Assembly: GCA_934401725.1 (NCBI GenBank)
Contig: CAKRSS010000002.1
Span: 1-64,000, forward strand
Direction of reading: 5' to 3'
DNA: 64,000 bases
DNA from: an uncultured Eubacteriales bacterium
GTDB lineage: Bacteria > Bacillota > Clostridia > Oscillospirales > CAG-272
The stretch's first letter is position 1. The number at the start of each line of letters is the position of its first letter. Under the pieces are notes generated by a model, which searched no databases, had not been told where the DNA came from, and was given only the letters and a program-made list of their open reading frames with translations. A program made the translations under genes and the position numbers. Below, in pieces: positions 40,192 to 50,552 of this stretch.

Positions 40192-43038
40192 TCAGTTCTC
40201 CTTTTTGACGTTTTCTTTATTGTCGGGCCTGACGTCAGAGGGGGCTTTTTCGTCGTACGCCCCCTCGTTCAGGCAGGGCATCTCGCCGTCGCCGTTACCG
40301 GTGTCATCTGCGTTTTCGGCATCCTCGGGGCGGCGGTCCTTTATGACAAGGTGCTTGCGGAACACAATCAGAACCACAAACAGCCCGATACTTATAAGCG
40401 TAACGGTAAGTCCCAGCACAAACTCGCGCGGCATGTATTTCATGCGTACCTCGTGCGTGCCGGACGAGGTGATATTGAAGGCGATAAGCGCGTCGAGCGT
40501 CTCGAAGGTCTCGACCTTCTCACCGTCGACGTATATCTGCCAGCCTGCGTCGTAGGGAATGGTGGTGAGTATGGTCTGGCTCTCGTTTGTCGTGGTGATG
40601 GTGCCCTTGAAGTGGCTGTCGTCAAAGTCGGTTATATCGTATTGACACTGCGCGAGCCGGGTCATAGCGTCGGCAAAAACGGCCTCGTCGATGTAGTACA
40701 GCATGCTGCAACCCTTCTTTACATAGAGGTCGTCGCCAAGAAGTTCAAGCGTCAAATTGAAGGTATCCCCCTCCTCAAATGTGCCGAGAGTAATAATTTT
40801 TCCTTCGCCGCCGTAGCCAAACGATGATATGAACGTACCATTGGCTTTGATTCCTACCATACGCTGATAATCGCTGGGAACATAACAATACAACTTACCG
40901 TCGACGGGGGCCTCTATGGAATAGTAAACCATCGCAGTCGCACCTTCACTGGATTTTGCATACTTATAATGTCCGGCAATAAATGAGGATGTGCAGTTTG
41001 AGTTTGTTGTAGTCGAAGAAAGCTCCACCGGAACAAATACCTGAACGGTTTCCTCCTCGCCAAGCATCGCCGTTATTAAAGCGTTCATATAGTCCATCGG
41101 CGTATCATAGTCGTCCGCCTTAACTTGAGTCAGATCTGTCGCAACACCATATGCCAGAGACAACGCATACGTATTCAACCAGGCCGAGTAGTCGCCGACG
41201 GTGTATGCGCGCTCGTAATCAGCTGACAAATCATCAGAGCTGAACAGATACTTGATTCCGAGAAGCGCGTTATTTACAGGGGTGCCGGAGTATTTGTTTT
41301 TGTGGTCAACGTCATCGTAGTAGTTGGTGCTTGACCAATGCGATGCCGACGGATAACCCATGTTGTGCAGAAATTCTATCGTTGATGCATTAAGTGTTGA
41401 GGTCGAGTTGGAAATGCCGCGGATTCCCAGCGTCATATTGTCGTTCACCTTGCGCTGTATCGTTTTTTCCATTCGATAGAAGCTCGGGTCGTTCTTCATG
41501 GTTGTGTTGACAATCGGACGCAGCGCGGCCATGAAGTTGTTGTAGCCAGAGTAGCCTGAGTAGAGCACGTCCTTGTCGAGCCCGACAACGTTTGAAAGTC
41601 CGTTTGCGAACAGCTCGAAGCTGACCGCGAAGGCCATTATCAGAAGCATGTTTTCCTTGAACCTTGAGCTCTTGAACAGACACAGCAGAATGAGGTAGAC
41701 GGCAACGCACAGCAGCGAGAGCCAGATGGTCTGGAGATCGTCGACGTACTTATAGTCGAGCGTCTGAACGAACACGATAAGCCCGGCAATTCCGGTGCTG
41801 ATTGCAAGAATGGCCTTTGAGCTGACGCTTTGTATCTCCGAGAACGCCCGGCACGCGAGTACGAGCAGAAAGAAGCAAAGCATGAAGCTGTAACGATAGT
41901 TGAGCCAGTTGGGCTTCTGGAAGCCGTGCCACACAAGGTCGACGACGCTTATCGAGAAGCTGAGCACAAAGAACATTATCATGCAGCCCGACATAATTTT
42001 CTCCCTCGCCGAGAACTTAGACGACAGGAAAAACACAGGGACAAGTATGAGCGCAAGCGTGCCGCAGTAAACAAACGGCAATCCCTCGGGGCGTACGGTA
42101 TCATAGGCGCCGGGCAGGAACTTGGTCAGCAGCTCGATTATATCGAACTTGAAGCTGAAGCTCCAGCTGGGGTCGGTGAATGTGGTCTTACCGAACTTGA
42201 GCGAATAGTAAGCCGTGAGCAGTATCACCGTTGCGATGCCGACGGACAGCAGTGAATACCCCGCGAAGCGACCGAACGACTTGATGAAGTGGTGCTTTTC
42301 GCAGAGCGGGTTGTTTTTGTTGGCAACGTTCTCGGAGATGTAATAAAAGAAGAAATAAGCCAGACACCAGAAGCACATCATGTAGCCGATGTAGAAGTTG
42401 CTTGCAAGCGTGAGCGCGAGGAAAAAAACGTACATGCGGAACTTGCCGTACTTGACAAGCTGCTCAATGGCATACGATATAACAGGAAGCCAGATAAGAG
42501 CGTCTATCCACATCGAGTTGTGCTGCTGAACTATCGCGTAGGCGCTCAGCGCGTACATGCAGGAGAAGATGACGGTCGCAATTTTGCTGCGGCTCTTGCC
42601 GGTCTTATGGATGTAGAACCCGAAAGTGAAGCCGCAGAGTCCCGTCTTAAGCAAAAAGATAAACAGCAGCGCCTCGAGTATGCGCGTCTGCGGAAAAAGG
42701 CAGACGATATAAGAGAACGGGCTTGCGACGTAGTACGCGTAAATTCCCATGAACTCGCCGCCGAGCGCGCGGGAGAAGGAATAAAGCAGGCTTGCGTCAC
42801 CGTACACAAAGCGGCGCAGCGCCTCATAGAAATAGACGTACTGACCGTTAAGGTCGAGCACGAGCACCGAGCCGTCGCCAAACGGATGTATTTCCATGGC
42901 AATGTATATGATATACATTATGACGACCGGGATGATAAAAGCAAAGACAAGGTAAATACTGTCCATTGTCGCAAGACGCCGCAGACCGTTGCGTATGGTC
43001 GCAAGGACGCTTGCGGGTGAAAACTTTTTTTCTTCCAT
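40192..43038 (-). CDS. YfhO-family large membrane protein (glycosyltransferase-like)
   Basis: A 948-residue protein with about 12-13 membrane helices in the first 560 residues, a large extracytoplasmic region with many Asn/Ser/Tyr (about 560-860), a last helix (about 875-895) and an acidic cytoplasmic tail. The early motif 'LDLNGQYVYFYEALRRF' and the charged loop after helix 1 fit YfhO, linked in other Firmicutes to lipoteichoic-acid glycosylation. ATG 43038 preferred (GGAAGG upstream); a TTG at 43080 is possible. Co-directional and nearly abutting ruvA. Confidence 0.85.
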   Translation of the reverse strand: MEEKKFSPASVLATIRNGLRRLATMDSIYLVFAFIIPVVIMYIIYIAMEIHPFGDGSVLVLDLNGQYVYFYEALRRFVYGDASLLYSFSRALGGEFMGIYAYYVASPFSYIVCLFPQTRILEALLFIFLLKTGLCGFTFGFYIHKTGKSRSKIATVIFSCMYALSAYAIVQQHNSMWIDALIWLPVISYAIEQLVKYGKFRMYVFFLALTLASNFYIGYMMCFWCLAYFFFYYISENVANKNNPLCEKHHFIKSFGRFAGYSLLSVGIATVILLTAYYSLKFGKTTFTDPSWSFSFKFDIIELLTKFLPGAYDTVRPEGLPFVYCGTLALILVPVFFLSSKFSAREKIMSGCMIMFFVLSFSISVVDLVWHGFQKPNWLNYRYSFMLCFFLLVLACRAFSEIQSVSSKAILAISTGIAGLIVFVQTLDYKYVDDLQTIWLSLLCVAVYLILLCLFKSSRFKENMLLIMAFAVSFELFANGLSNVVGLDKDVLYSGYSGYNNFMAALRPIVNTTMKNDPSFYRMEKTIQRKVNDNMTLGIRGISNSTSTLNASTIEFLHNMGYPSASHWSSTNYYDDVDHKNKYSGTPVNNALLGIKYLFSSDDLSADYERAYTVGDYSAWLNTYALSLAYGVATDLTQVKADDYDTPMDYMNALITAMLGEEETVQVFVPVELSSTTTNSNCTSSFIAGHYKYAKSSEGATAMVYYSIEAPVDGKLYCYVPSDYQRMVGIKANGTFISSFGYGGEGKIITLGTFEEGDTFNLTLELLGDDLYVKKGCSMLYYIDEAVFADAMTRLAQCQYDITDFDDSHFKGTITTTNESQTILTTIPYDAGWQIYVDGEKVETFETLDALIAFNITSSGTHEVRMKYMPREFVLGLTVTLISIGLFVVLIVFRKHLVIKDRRPEDAENADDTGNGDGEMPCLNEGAYDEKAPSDVRPDNKENVKKEN

Positions 43039-43076
43039 GTTTCTGTTTGCCTTCCGTGAAATTATTCGTGTCTGAC

Positions 43077-43268
43077 TCAATTGACGTGAGTGGTATGTTT
43101 GATGCTTTTTTCGAGTTTGATGCGGTCAAGCGTCATGTCGCGGCCGCAGCCGAGGCACTTCAGCCTGACAACACCTCCGACGCGTATTATCTCAAAGCTG
43201 TCAGAGCCGCAGGGGTGCGGCTTTTTCAGCTTTACTACGTCGCCGGGGGACAATCTGATTATTTCCAA
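43077..43268 (-). CDS. DUF951-family small zinc-binding-like protein
   Basis: A 63-residue protein with 'LSPGDVVKLKKPHPCGSDSFEII' and 'IKLEKSI', the family pattern, with Cys residues at 'PHPCG' and 'CLGCG' suggesting a metal site. TTG 43268 is taken as start since GGAG lies about 7 bases before it; ATG 43283 has no SD. Widespread in Firmicutes, often upstream of YchF or ribosomal genes; function unknown. The YfhO gene follows. Confidence 0.85.
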   Translation of the reverse strand: MEIIRLSPGDVVKLKKPHPCGSDSFEIIRVGGVVRLKCLGCGRDMTLDRIKLEKSIKHTTHVN

Positions 43269-43364
43269 GGTTACTCCCCCCATATAAGCATTATTGATAA
43301 TTATATCATATAAGCACGGTTTTGTAAACACCGCGTGACATTTTTGTGACACATTGCATGTCAG

Positions 43365-43376
43365 GAATATTTATTC
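43365..43376 (+). promoter_or_regulatory. ArgR-like operator half-palindrome upstream of argG
   Basis: GAATATTTATTC matches the GAATA..TATTC arms of ARG boxes. A second, looser copy (TGAAAAAATATTCA, 43481-43494) overlaps the argG promoter. Together they suggest arginine-dependent repression of argGH. Confidence 0.45.
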
Positions 43377-43479
43377 ATTGATTTATGCATCGTGATAAGG
43401 CATAATTGCCATAAATGCGGTTTAAAAACGCTCTTTAATTGTCGCATAAGTAGAAAACTAAGATTATTTAAAAAAGCTA

Positions 43480-43508
43480 TTGAAAAAATATTCAGAAAGG
43501 TGTAATAT
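43480..43508 (+). promoter_or_regulatory. argGH promoter overlapping a second ARG-like box
   Basis: TTGAAA, 17 bases, TAATAT; start near 43515. Because transcription starts after 43511, the ATG at 43511 cannot be the translation start, which places it at 43544. The box TGAAAAAATATTCA (43481-43494) covers the -35/spacer. Confidence 0.6.
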
Positions 43509-43543
43509 ATATGCACAAAAACAAAGTTCGGAGGAACACTGCA

Positions 43544-44773
43544 ATGGATAAAAGTAAAATCAAAAAGGTTGTTCTGGCCTACTCGGGTGGCCTTGACACT
43601 TCAATCATAATTCCGTGGCTCAAGGAAAACTACAACAACTGCGAAGTAATCGCCGTTTCCGGAAACGTCGGTCAGGCGGACGAGCTGGATGGGCTTGAGG
43701 AAAAGGCGCTCAAGACGGGCGCGTCCAAGCTGTATGTCGAAGACCTCACAAAGGAGTTCCTTGAGGATTACGTTTTCCCCTGCGTACAGGCCGGGGCTCT
43801 GTACGAGGACTATATGCTCGGCACGGCGTTCGCACGTCCGCCGATTGCAAAGCGTGTAGCCGAGATTGCGATTGCCGAGGGCGCTGACGCCATCTGTCAC
43901 GGCTGCACTGGCAAGGGCAACGACCAGGTGCGTTTTGAGTTGGCTATCAAGGCGTTCGCACCTGACATGCCCGTGATTGCTCCGTGGCGTGAGTGGAACA
44001 TAAAATCCCGCAGCGAAGAGATAGATTACGCCGAGGCGCACAACATCCCGCTGCGTATCAGCCGCGAGACCAACTACTCCAAGGACAAGAACATCTGGCA
44101 CTTGTCTCACGAGGGGCTCGACCTCGAGGATCCCGCCAACGAGCCGCAGTACAACAAGAAGGGCTTTCTTGAGATGGGCGTTTCGCCCGAACAGGCGCCG
44201 GACAAGCCCACCTATGTAACGATACACTTTGACGAGGGCATTCCCACCGCCGTCGACGGCGTCAAGATGGGGGCGGTCGAGCTTGTTACAAAGCTGAATG
44301 AGGTCGGAGGAGCCAACGGTGTAGGCCTGCTTGACATTGTCGAAAACCGTCTTGTCGGCATGAAGTGCCGCGGCGTTTATGAGACGCCCGGTGGCGCGAT
44401 ACTGTACCACGCGCACGCCGTTCTTGAGACGCTCTGCCTTGACAAGGAGACGGCGCACTACAAAGCTCTCGTTGCGCAGAAGCTGGCCGAGCTTGTCTAC
44501 GCCGCGCAGTGGTTCACTCCGCTCACCGAGGCCATACTCGCCTTCGTGAAAACGACGCAGCGCACCGTCACAGGTGACGTCACGCTCAAGCTGTACAAGG
44601 GCAACATGATAAACGCCGGAGTCACCTCGCCTTACTCTCTCTACGATCCCGAGATTGCCACCTTCGACGAGGACGACGTCTACAATCAGAACGACGCCTC
44701 CGGATTCATCACACTGTACGGTCTGCCTACCAAGGTCTACGCCAAAATGAAGGCCAAGAACGGTCTGAAATAA
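43544..44773 (+). CDS. argG: Argininosuccinate synthase
   Basis: A 409-residue enzyme joining citrulline and aspartate with ATP. N-terminal PP-loop '[12 protein letters not shown]' and the substrate blocks '[17 protein letters not shown]' and '[18 protein letters not shown]' are intact. ATG 43544 is chosen because CGGAGGA lies 8 bases before it and the promoter start is downstream of the ATG at 43511. Followed by argH after 4 bases. Confidence 0.97.
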   Translation: MDKSKIKKVVLAYSGGLDTSIIIPWLKENYNNCEVIAVSGNVGQADELDGLEEKALKTGASKLYVEDLTKEFLEDYVFPCVQAGALYEDYMLGTAFARPPIAKRVAEIAIAEGADAICHGCTGKGNDQVRFELAIKAFAPDMPVIAPWREWNIKSRSEEIDYAEAHNIPLRISRETNYSKDKNIWHLSHEGLDLEDPANEPQYNKKGFLEMGVSPEQAPDKPTYVTIHFDEGIPTAVDGVKMGAVELVTKLNEVGGANGVGLLDIVENRLVGMKCRGVYETPGGAILYHAHAVLETLCLDKETAHYKALVAQKLAELVYAAQWFTPLTEAILAFVKTTQRTVTGDVTLKLYKGNMINAGVTSPYSLYDPEIATFDEDDVYNQNDASGFITLYGLPTKVYAKMKAKNGLK

Positions 44774-44777
44774 ATCC

Positions 44778-46175
44778 ATGGGCACAAATCAGAAAATGTG
44801 GGCGGGGCGCTTCGAGAAGCCGCTCGACAGCCTCGCTGACGATTTCAATTCCTCGTTGTCGTTCGACCGGCGCATGTACAAACAGGACATCGCCGGTTCG
44901 ATAGCGCACGCGGGGATGCTGGCAAATCAGGGAATAATCGCGCAGTCCGACGCCGAGCAGATAATCGCCGGGCTGACGGGAATACTCGATGACATAAATT
45001 CCGGCAAGCTCGAAATAGTTCCGGGAGCCGAGGACATACACATGTTTGTCGAGGCCGAGCTGACCGCGAGAATCGGCGACGTCGGAAAAAAGCTGCACAC
45101 CGCCCGCAGCCGCAACGATCAGGTGGCGCTTGATCTGCGCATGTACCTGCGTGACGAGGCGGACGGCATAGTCGCTGCCATACAGGGGCTGATAGCGGCG
45201 ATAGTCGACAAGGCCGAGGAAAACATAGACGCCATCATGCCGGGCTACACCCACCTCCAGCGCGCTCAGCCGATACTGTTTTCACATCACATAATGGCAT
45301 ATTCGTACATGCTGTACCGGGACATTTTGCGGATTTGTGATGCCAAAGCGCGCATGAATCAGTCGCCGCTCGGCAGCTGCGCGCTCGCCGGTACGACCTA
45401 CAATACCGACCGCGAGGCAGTCGCCGCAGCGCTCGGCTTTGACGGAATAACCCAGAACAGCATCGACGGCGTCTCCGATCGCGATTTCTGCATCGAGCTC
45501 ATGAGCGCGATGTCGATACTTATGATGCACCTGTCGCGCATGGCTGAAGAGATCATTCTGTGGTCGTCGTGGGAGTTCGGCTTTGTCGAGCTCGACGACA
45601 GCTACACAACCGGCTCGAGCATCATGCCGCAGAAAAAGAACCCCGATATGGCCGAACTTGTCCGCGGCAAGACAGGGCGCGTCTACGGTCATCTGATGGG
45701 ACTGCTTACCACCATGAAAGGCCTGCCGCTTGCCTACAATAAAGATATGCAGGAAGACAAGGAAGCCGTGTTCGACTGCTGCGACACGGTGAAAATGTGT
45801 CTCGGTGTTTTCACTCCTATGGTAGCGACCATGAAAGTGCGCCGCGACCGCATGATAAACGCCGCGCGCCGTGGCTTTATCAACGCCACGGATCTTGCCG
45901 ATTACCTCGTCGGGAAGGGAATACCCTTTCGCGCGGCCTACAATACGGTCGGGCGTATCGTCGGGTATGCCGTGCGGCACGGTCAGGTGCTTGAGGAGAT
46001 ACCGCTTGATATATATGAAAGCTTTGACGCCTCGTTCGGCGAAGACCTTTACGACGCCATAGAACTCGGCACCTGCGTGCGCCGCAGAACCTCGGCCGGA
46101 GGCACCGGAGAGGCATCCGTCAAATCGCAGATAGCCTTCATGCGGGACTATCTTAGAAGTGTGACGAAGGCGTGA
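44778..46175 (+). CDS. argH: Argininosuccinate lyase
   Basis: A 465-residue fumarase-superfamily enzyme releasing arginine and fumarate. The active-site signature '[12 protein letters not shown]' (near base 45618) and '[13 protein letters not shown]' (near base 45106) are present. Length normal. No strong SD, so translation is probably coupled to argG. Completes the last two steps of arginine synthesis. Confidence 0.97.
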   Translation: MGTNQKMWAGRFEKPLDSLADDFNSSLSFDRRMYKQDIAGSIAHAGMLANQGIIAQSDAEQIIAGLTGILDDINSGKLEIVPGAEDIHMFVEAELTARIGDVGKKLHTARSRNDQVALDLRMYLRDEADGIVAAIQGLIAAIVDKAEENIDAIMPGYTHLQRAQPILFSHHIMAYSYMLYRDILRICDAKARMNQSPLGSCALAGTTYNTDREAVAAALGFDGITQNSIDGVSDRDFCIELMSAMSILMMHLSRMAEEIILWSSWEFGFVELDDSYTTGSSIMPQKKNPDMAELVRGKTGRVYGHLMGLLTTMKGLPLAYNKDMQEDKEAVFDCCDTVKMCLGVFTPMVATMKVRRDRMINAARRGFINATDLADYLVGKGIPFRAAYNTVGRIVGYAVRHGQVLEEIPLDIYESFDASFGEDLYDAIELGTCVRRRTSAGGTGEASVKSQIAFMRDYLRSVTKA

Positions 46176-46273
46176 ATTTGTGAACAATACATGAATATTG
46201 TCCAAAAACATATTCTTCGGTGGCCTTGATTATAGGCTTTTATGATAAATGAACACAAAATGTCGAAAACGAC

Positions 46274-46303
46274 TTGACAACACAACATTTTGTTTGGTAT
46301 AAT
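46274..46303 (+). promoter_or_regulatory. Promoter of the riboswitch-controlled nucleoside ABC operon
   Basis: TTGACA (46274-46279), 18 bases, TATAAT (46298-46303). Transcription starting near 46310 includes the whole aptamer. Confidence 0.8.
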
Positions 46304-46335
46304 AGGGGCAGTTCGAGATATTGTGATTTGATCGC

Positions 46336-46404
46336 GCTTGTATATACCCCATGATATGGTTGGGAAGTTTCTACCGGATAACCGTTAATTGTCCGACTAT
46401 GAGC
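46336..46404 (+). promoter_or_regulatory. Purine riboswitch aptamer, guanine type
   Basis: P1 arms GCTTGTA (46336-46342) and TATGAGC (46398-46404); then the invariant blocks TATATACC, GATATGG (L2), AGTTTCTACCGG, and P3 CGGATA/TGTCCG closing the L3 'ACCGTTAAT'. The base that reads the ligand is C, in CCGACTATG, which pairs with guanine (adenine types have U here). The order and spacing match the xpt-type aptamer. Confidence 0.92.
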
Positions 46405-46454
46405 AGACAGAGAATTGCCCCGCGAGAACTGCATTTTTGCCGTTCCCTTGACGA

Positions 46455-46496
46455 CCGGCGTCTGCGCATAGAAGCTGCAGGCGTCGGTTTTGTTTT
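46455..46496 (+). terminator. Riboswitch expression-platform terminator
   Basis: 11-bp stem CCGGCGTCTGC (46455-46465) with GCAGGCGTCGG (46477-46487), then TTTTGTTTT. It precedes the start codon by about 50 bases, so guanine binding should switch the transporter operon off. Confidence 0.8.
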
Positions 46497-46548
46497 GGCT
46501 TTACGGGCTATGCCCCTGAGCATATATAAAAATCATGGAGGAACAATC

Positions 46549-47820
46549 ATGTTCAAAAAAATCCTGTCACTTGCGCTTGTTGTCGTAATGTGTGCTTCAC
46601 TCTGCCTGGCTATGGTGTCCTGCTCTGACAATCAAGATCAGGGTGACGACATCATCGAATCCCCCCTGCCTCTGATCGAGACCAAATCCACGGTCACTGT
46701 GCCGGCCGACTTCAAGATCGGTTTCATTTTCCTGCACGACGAGAACTCCACCTACGACGCCAACTTCATCAACGCTGCAAAGAGAGTTCAGAAGGCGCTG
46801 AATCTGAAGGACGAGCAGATTGTTCTTAAGACAAATATTCCTGAGGACGATACCTGCTACAGCACCGCTATTGACCTTGCTGACCAGGGCTGCAATATCG
46901 TGTTTGCTGACTCCTTCGGTCACGAGGGCTACATTCTCCAGGCCGCTAAAGAGCGTCCAAACACCCAGTTCTGCCACGCAACCGGTACCCGCGCTCACAC
47001 CGAGGGTCTGGCTAACTTCCACAACGCGTTCGCTTCCATCTACGAGGGCAGATACCTCGCCGGTATCGCCGCTGGTATGAAGCTCAACGAGATGATCGAG
47101 TCCGGCAAGATCACCGCAGACAAAGCCGTCATGGGCTACGTCGGTGCGTACACCTATGCCGAGGTTATTTCCGGCCTTACTTCCTTCTACCTTGGCGCAA
47201 AGTCTGTTTGCCCCAGCGTTAAAATGAAGGTTCAGTTTACCGGCTCCTGGTACGACGAGGCTAAGGAGCAGGAGGCTGCAAATGCTCTTATCAGCAAGGA
47301 CTGCGTCCTCATCAGCCAGCACGCTGACTCCATGGGCGCTCCCTCTGCTTGCGAGATGAAGGGTATCCCGAATGTTTCCTACAACGGCAGCACCGTTTCC
47401 GCTTGCCCCGACACATTCATCGTTTCCTCTGCCATCAACTGGACCCCTTACTTCCAGTACATCATCGAGTCCTACGTCAAGGGCGAGGCAATTGCTGCTG
47501 ACTGGTGCGGCGGTATCGACGAGGGCTCCGTTGTCCTGAGTGACATCAACGGCAAGGCCGCTGCCAAGGGCACCAAGGAGAAGATTGCCGAGACCATCAC
47601 CGCTTTGAAGAACGGCACTCTCAAGGTCTTCGACGTCAACACCTTCACCGTCAACGGCGAGAAGCTGACCTCCTACATGGCTGACGTCAACTTTGACGAG
47701 AACTACACCAAGGATACCGAGGCCATCAAGAACGGCGCGTTTGCCGAGTCCTCTGACCGTTCGGCTCCTTACTTCGATCTCACCATCGACGGTATTGAGT
47801 TCCTGAACTCGATGTATTAA
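46549..47820 (+). CDS. BMP-family nucleoside-binding lipoprotein
   Basis: A 423-residue ABC solute-binding protein: signal helix with lipobox 'AMVSC' (Cys about residue 25), then 'FKIGFIFLHDENSTYDANFINAAKRV', 'IVFADSFGHEGYILQAA' and 'GRYLAGIAAGM', the blocks of the Bmp/Med/PnrA nucleoside-binding family. ATG 46549 is chosen because GGAGG lies 8 bases upstream and upstream frame lies inside the riboswitch. With the next three genes it imports nucleosides, probably guanosine/inosine, consistent with guanine control. Confidence 0.93.
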   Translation: MFKKILSLALVVVMCASLCLAMVSCSDNQDQGDDIIESPLPLIETKSTVTVPADFKIGFIFLHDENSTYDANFINAAKRVQKALNLKDEQIVLKTNIPEDDTCYSTAIDLADQGCNIVFADSFGHEGYILQAAKERPNTQFCHATGTRAHTEGLANFHNAFASIYEGRYLAGIAAGMKLNEMIESGKITADKAVMGYVGAYTYAEVISGLTSFYLGAKSVCPSVKMKVQFTGSWYDEAKEQEAANALISKDCVLISQHADSMGAPSACEMKGIPNVSYNGSTVSACPDTFIVSSAINWTPYFQYIIESYVKGEAIAADWCGGIDEGSVVLSDINGKAAAKGTKEKIAETITALKNGTLKVFDVNTFTVNGEKLTSYMADVNFDENYTKDTEAIKNGAFAESSDRSAPYFDLTIDGIEFLNSMY

Positions 47821-47895
47821 TAAGCTGCTTTTTGGACAAAAGGCGGAGCATCAATGCCCCGCCTTAGTCCTTTTTATCTTATGGAGGATAACAGG

Positions 47896-49434
47896 GTGTC
47901 AGAAATCAACGCGCTCGAGCTCAGACACGTAACAAAGCGTTTCGGCTCAATCGTCGCCAATAAGGATGTCGATCTCGATCTCCGCCACGGCGAAATACTT
48001 GCCATTCTCGGCGAAAACGGAAGCGGCAAGACCACACTTATGAACATGATCTCGGGAATCTACTTTCCCGACGAGGGTGAGATACTTATAAACGGCGAAA
48101 AGGCTATTATTGCCTCGCCGAAGGACGCATACAAGTATAAAATCGGTATGATCCACCAGCACTTCAAGCTGGTCGACGTGTTCACCGCGGCCGAGAATAT
48201 CGTTCTCGGTATCAGCGATGAGAAATTCAGCATAAAGAATTCTATCCAGAGCGTCAAGGCCATCAGCGAAAAATACGGCTTTGAGCTTGATCCGAAAAAG
48301 AAAATTTACGAAATGTCCGTCTCCGAAAAGCAGACTGTCGAGATAGTCAAGGTGCTTTACCGCGGAGCTGACATTCTTATTCTTGATGAGCCGACTGCGG
48401 TTCTTACTCCGCAGGAGGCGCAGAAACTGTTCTCAGTCCTGCGCCGCATGCGCGACGACGGCAAGGCCATCATTATAATTACGCATAAAATGCACGAGGT
48501 TCTCGAGATTTCCGACCGCGTTGCAATACTCCGCCGCGGCGAGCACATCGCAACTGTCAATACAAAGGAAACCTCCGAAGCAGAGCTCACCGAGATGATG
48601 GTCGGCAAAAAGGTCAAGTTGAACATCAGCCGCACCGAGCCACGCAACCCGCAGGACAGACTGACAGTGGAAGGACTCAACTGCTTCAACCACGACGGTG
48701 TCAAAACGCTTGACAACATCTCGTTCACCGCACGCTCGGGCGAGATACTCGGCATAGCCGGTATCGCAGGAAGCGGCCAGCGCGAGTTGCTCGAGGCTAT
48801 CGCAGGCCTTCAGCACATCGATTCCGGCACGATAACATACAACAACCCCAAGAACGGCGAGACGGTCAACCTGCGTGACAAATCGCCGCTTCAGATACGC
48901 GAGCTCGGCGTCCGGCTGTCGTTCGTTCCCGAGGATCGCCTCGGAATGGGACTTGTCGGTAACATGGACATCATAGACAACATGATGCTCCGAAGCTACC
49001 GCCGTGGAAAATCCATTTTCGTAGACCGCAACAAGCCTCGCAACCTTGCCGAGGAAATAATAAAGAGCCTCGAGGTCGCAACGCCTGGCGCCACAACGCC
49101 GGTTCGTCGGCTGTCCGGCGGTAACGTACAGAAGGTACTTGTCGGGCGCGAGATCGCGTCGGCTCCGACGGTGCTCATGGCGGCGTATCCCGTCCGCGGA
49201 CTTGATATAAACTCATCGTACATGATTTACAATCTGCTCAACCAGCAGAAGGAAAACGGCACTGCCGTCATATTCGTCGGCGAGGACCTGGACGTGCTCA
49301 TCGAGCTGTGCGACCGCATAATGGTCATAAGCGCCGGACACGTAACCGGTATGCTTGACGGACGCAGCGCGCAGAAAGAGGAAATCGGTCTCTTGATGAC
49401 CAAAGCGGAAGGAGCGGACGAAAATGTCGGTTAA
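47896..49434 (+). CDS. Nucleoside ABC transporter, duplicated ATP-binding protein
   Basis: A 512-residue protein with two ABC domains. First: Walker A 'GENGSGKTT' (about 36-44), signature 'MSVSEKQTVEIVKVL', Walker B 'ILILDEPTAVL'. Second: degenerate P loop 'GIAGSGQRELLEA' and signature 'LSGGNVQKVLVGREI', normal for the sugar/nucleoside (RbsA/YufO-like) group. GTG 47896 chosen with GGAGG 8 bases before. Energises the two permeases that follow. Confidence 0.93.
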   Translation: MSEINALELRHVTKRFGSIVANKDVDLDLRHGEILAILGENGSGKTTLMNMISGIYFPDEGEILINGEKAIIASPKDAYKYKIGMIHQHFKLVDVFTAAENIVLGISDEKFSIKNSIQSVKAISEKYGFELDPKKKIYEMSVSEKQTVEIVKVLYRGADILILDEPTAVLTPQEAQKLFSVLRRMRDDGKAIIIITHKMHEVLEISDRVAILRRGEHIATVNTKETSEAELTEMMVGKKVKLNISRTEPRNPQDRLTVEGLNCFNHDGVKTLDNISFTARSGEILGIAGIAGSGQRELLEAIAGLQHIDSGTITYNNPKNGETVNLRDKSPLQIRELGVRLSFVPEDRLGMGLVGNMDIIDNMMLRSYRRGKSIFVDRNKPRNLAEEIIKSLEVATPGATTPVRRLSGGNVQKVLVGREIASAPTVLMAAYPVRGLDINSSYMIYNLLNQQKENGTAVIFVGEDLDVLIELCDRIMVISAGHVTGMLDGRSAQKEEIGLLMTKAEGADENVG

Positions 49435-50551
49435 CACACAAATAAAGAGCAAGCATGAACCGCTCTTTCACATTTCCAAGCGCGTCAGTCTGCCGTGGCA
49501 GAAGTCGCTGCTAATCCGCGCCATCTCTATCTTCGCGGCACTCGTATTCTGCGGCCTTCTGACATTCTTTCTGACAGGCGATAACCCTATATCGGTCTAT
49601 GTTACCATGTTTGAGGGAGCCTTCGGCAACACAAACCGTATATGGGTCACGGCACAGAACCTTGCGATACTGCTTTGCATATCGCTGGCTGTCACTCCCG
49701 CGTTCAAAATGAAGTTTTGGAACACCGGAGCCGAGGGGCAGGTTCTCATCGGAGGACTTGCAACGGCAATGTGCATGTTCTACATCGGCGGCAGCGTTCC
49801 CACATGGGTGCTCATACTCATTATGACGGTGACCAGCATTGTTGCGGGCGCGCTGTGGGGCGTAATTCCCGCCATTTTCAAAGCGCAGTGGCAGACGAAT
49901 GAGACGCTGTTCACGCTCATGATGAACTATGTCGCAATACAGCTTATCGAATATTTCCTCAAGGTCGCTGACAAGAGCGGTTCCAATACCGTCGGCCCCG
50001 ACCTGCTTAAGTTCGGATGGTTTCCCGAGCTGTTCGGGCAGAAATACCTGCTCAACATAGTGATAGTCGTTATCCTGACCGTTGGCATGTACATATACCT
50101 TAAGTACAGCAAGCACGGTTACGAAATATCCGTCGTCGGCGGAAGTGAGAACACGGCACGCTACATCGGCATCAACGTCAAGAAGGTCGTTATCCGCACT
50201 ATGGCAATATCCGGCGCTATCTGTGGCCTGACCGGTCTGCTGCTCGTCGGCGGAACCTCGCATTCAATCTCGGCAAACACAGCCGACGGACGCGGTTTTA
50301 CCGCTATCATGGTCTCGTGGCTGGCGAAATTCAACCCGCTGACCATGGTGCTGACGTCGTTCTTACTGGTGTTTCTTGACCGCGGAGCCGATGAGGTCTC
50401 CACTAAATTCGGACTCAACAGCTCGTTCTCCGATATAATCACGGGTATAATCCTGTTCTTCATCATCGGCTGCGAGTTCTTCATTCAGTACAAAATAAAT
50501 GTAAACGAAAACCATCGCCTGTGGGGCAAAAAGAAAGGGGAGGTAGAGTAA
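49424..50551 (+). CDS. Nucleoside ABC transporter permease 1
   Basis: A 375-residue permease with about ten membrane segments and the family block 'NTGAEGQVLIGGLATAM' (about 100-116) and 'VVGGSENTARYIGINVKK' (about 238-255). Start overlaps the ATPase gene by 11 bases, so translation is coupled. Belongs to the BPD_transp_2 group found with BMP binding proteins. Confidence 0.92.
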   Translation: MSVNTQIKSKHEPLFHISKRVSLPWQKSLLIRAISIFAALVFCGLLTFFLTGDNPISVYVTMFEGAFGNTNRIWVTAQNLAILLCISLAVTPAFKMKFWNTGAEGQVLIGGLATAMCMFYIGGSVPTWVLILIMTVTSIVAGALWGVIPAIFKAQWQTNETLFTLMMNYVAIQLIEYFLKVADKSGSNTVGPDLLKFGWFPELFGQKYLLNIVIVVILTVGMYIYLKYSKHGYEISVVGGSENTARYIGINVKKVVIRTMAISGAICGLTGLLLVGGTSHSISANTADGRGFTAIMVSWLAKFNPLTMVLTSFLLVFLDRGADEVSTKFGLNSSFSDIITGIILFFIIGCEFFIQYKINVNENHRLWGKKKGEVE

Positions 50552-50552
50552 A

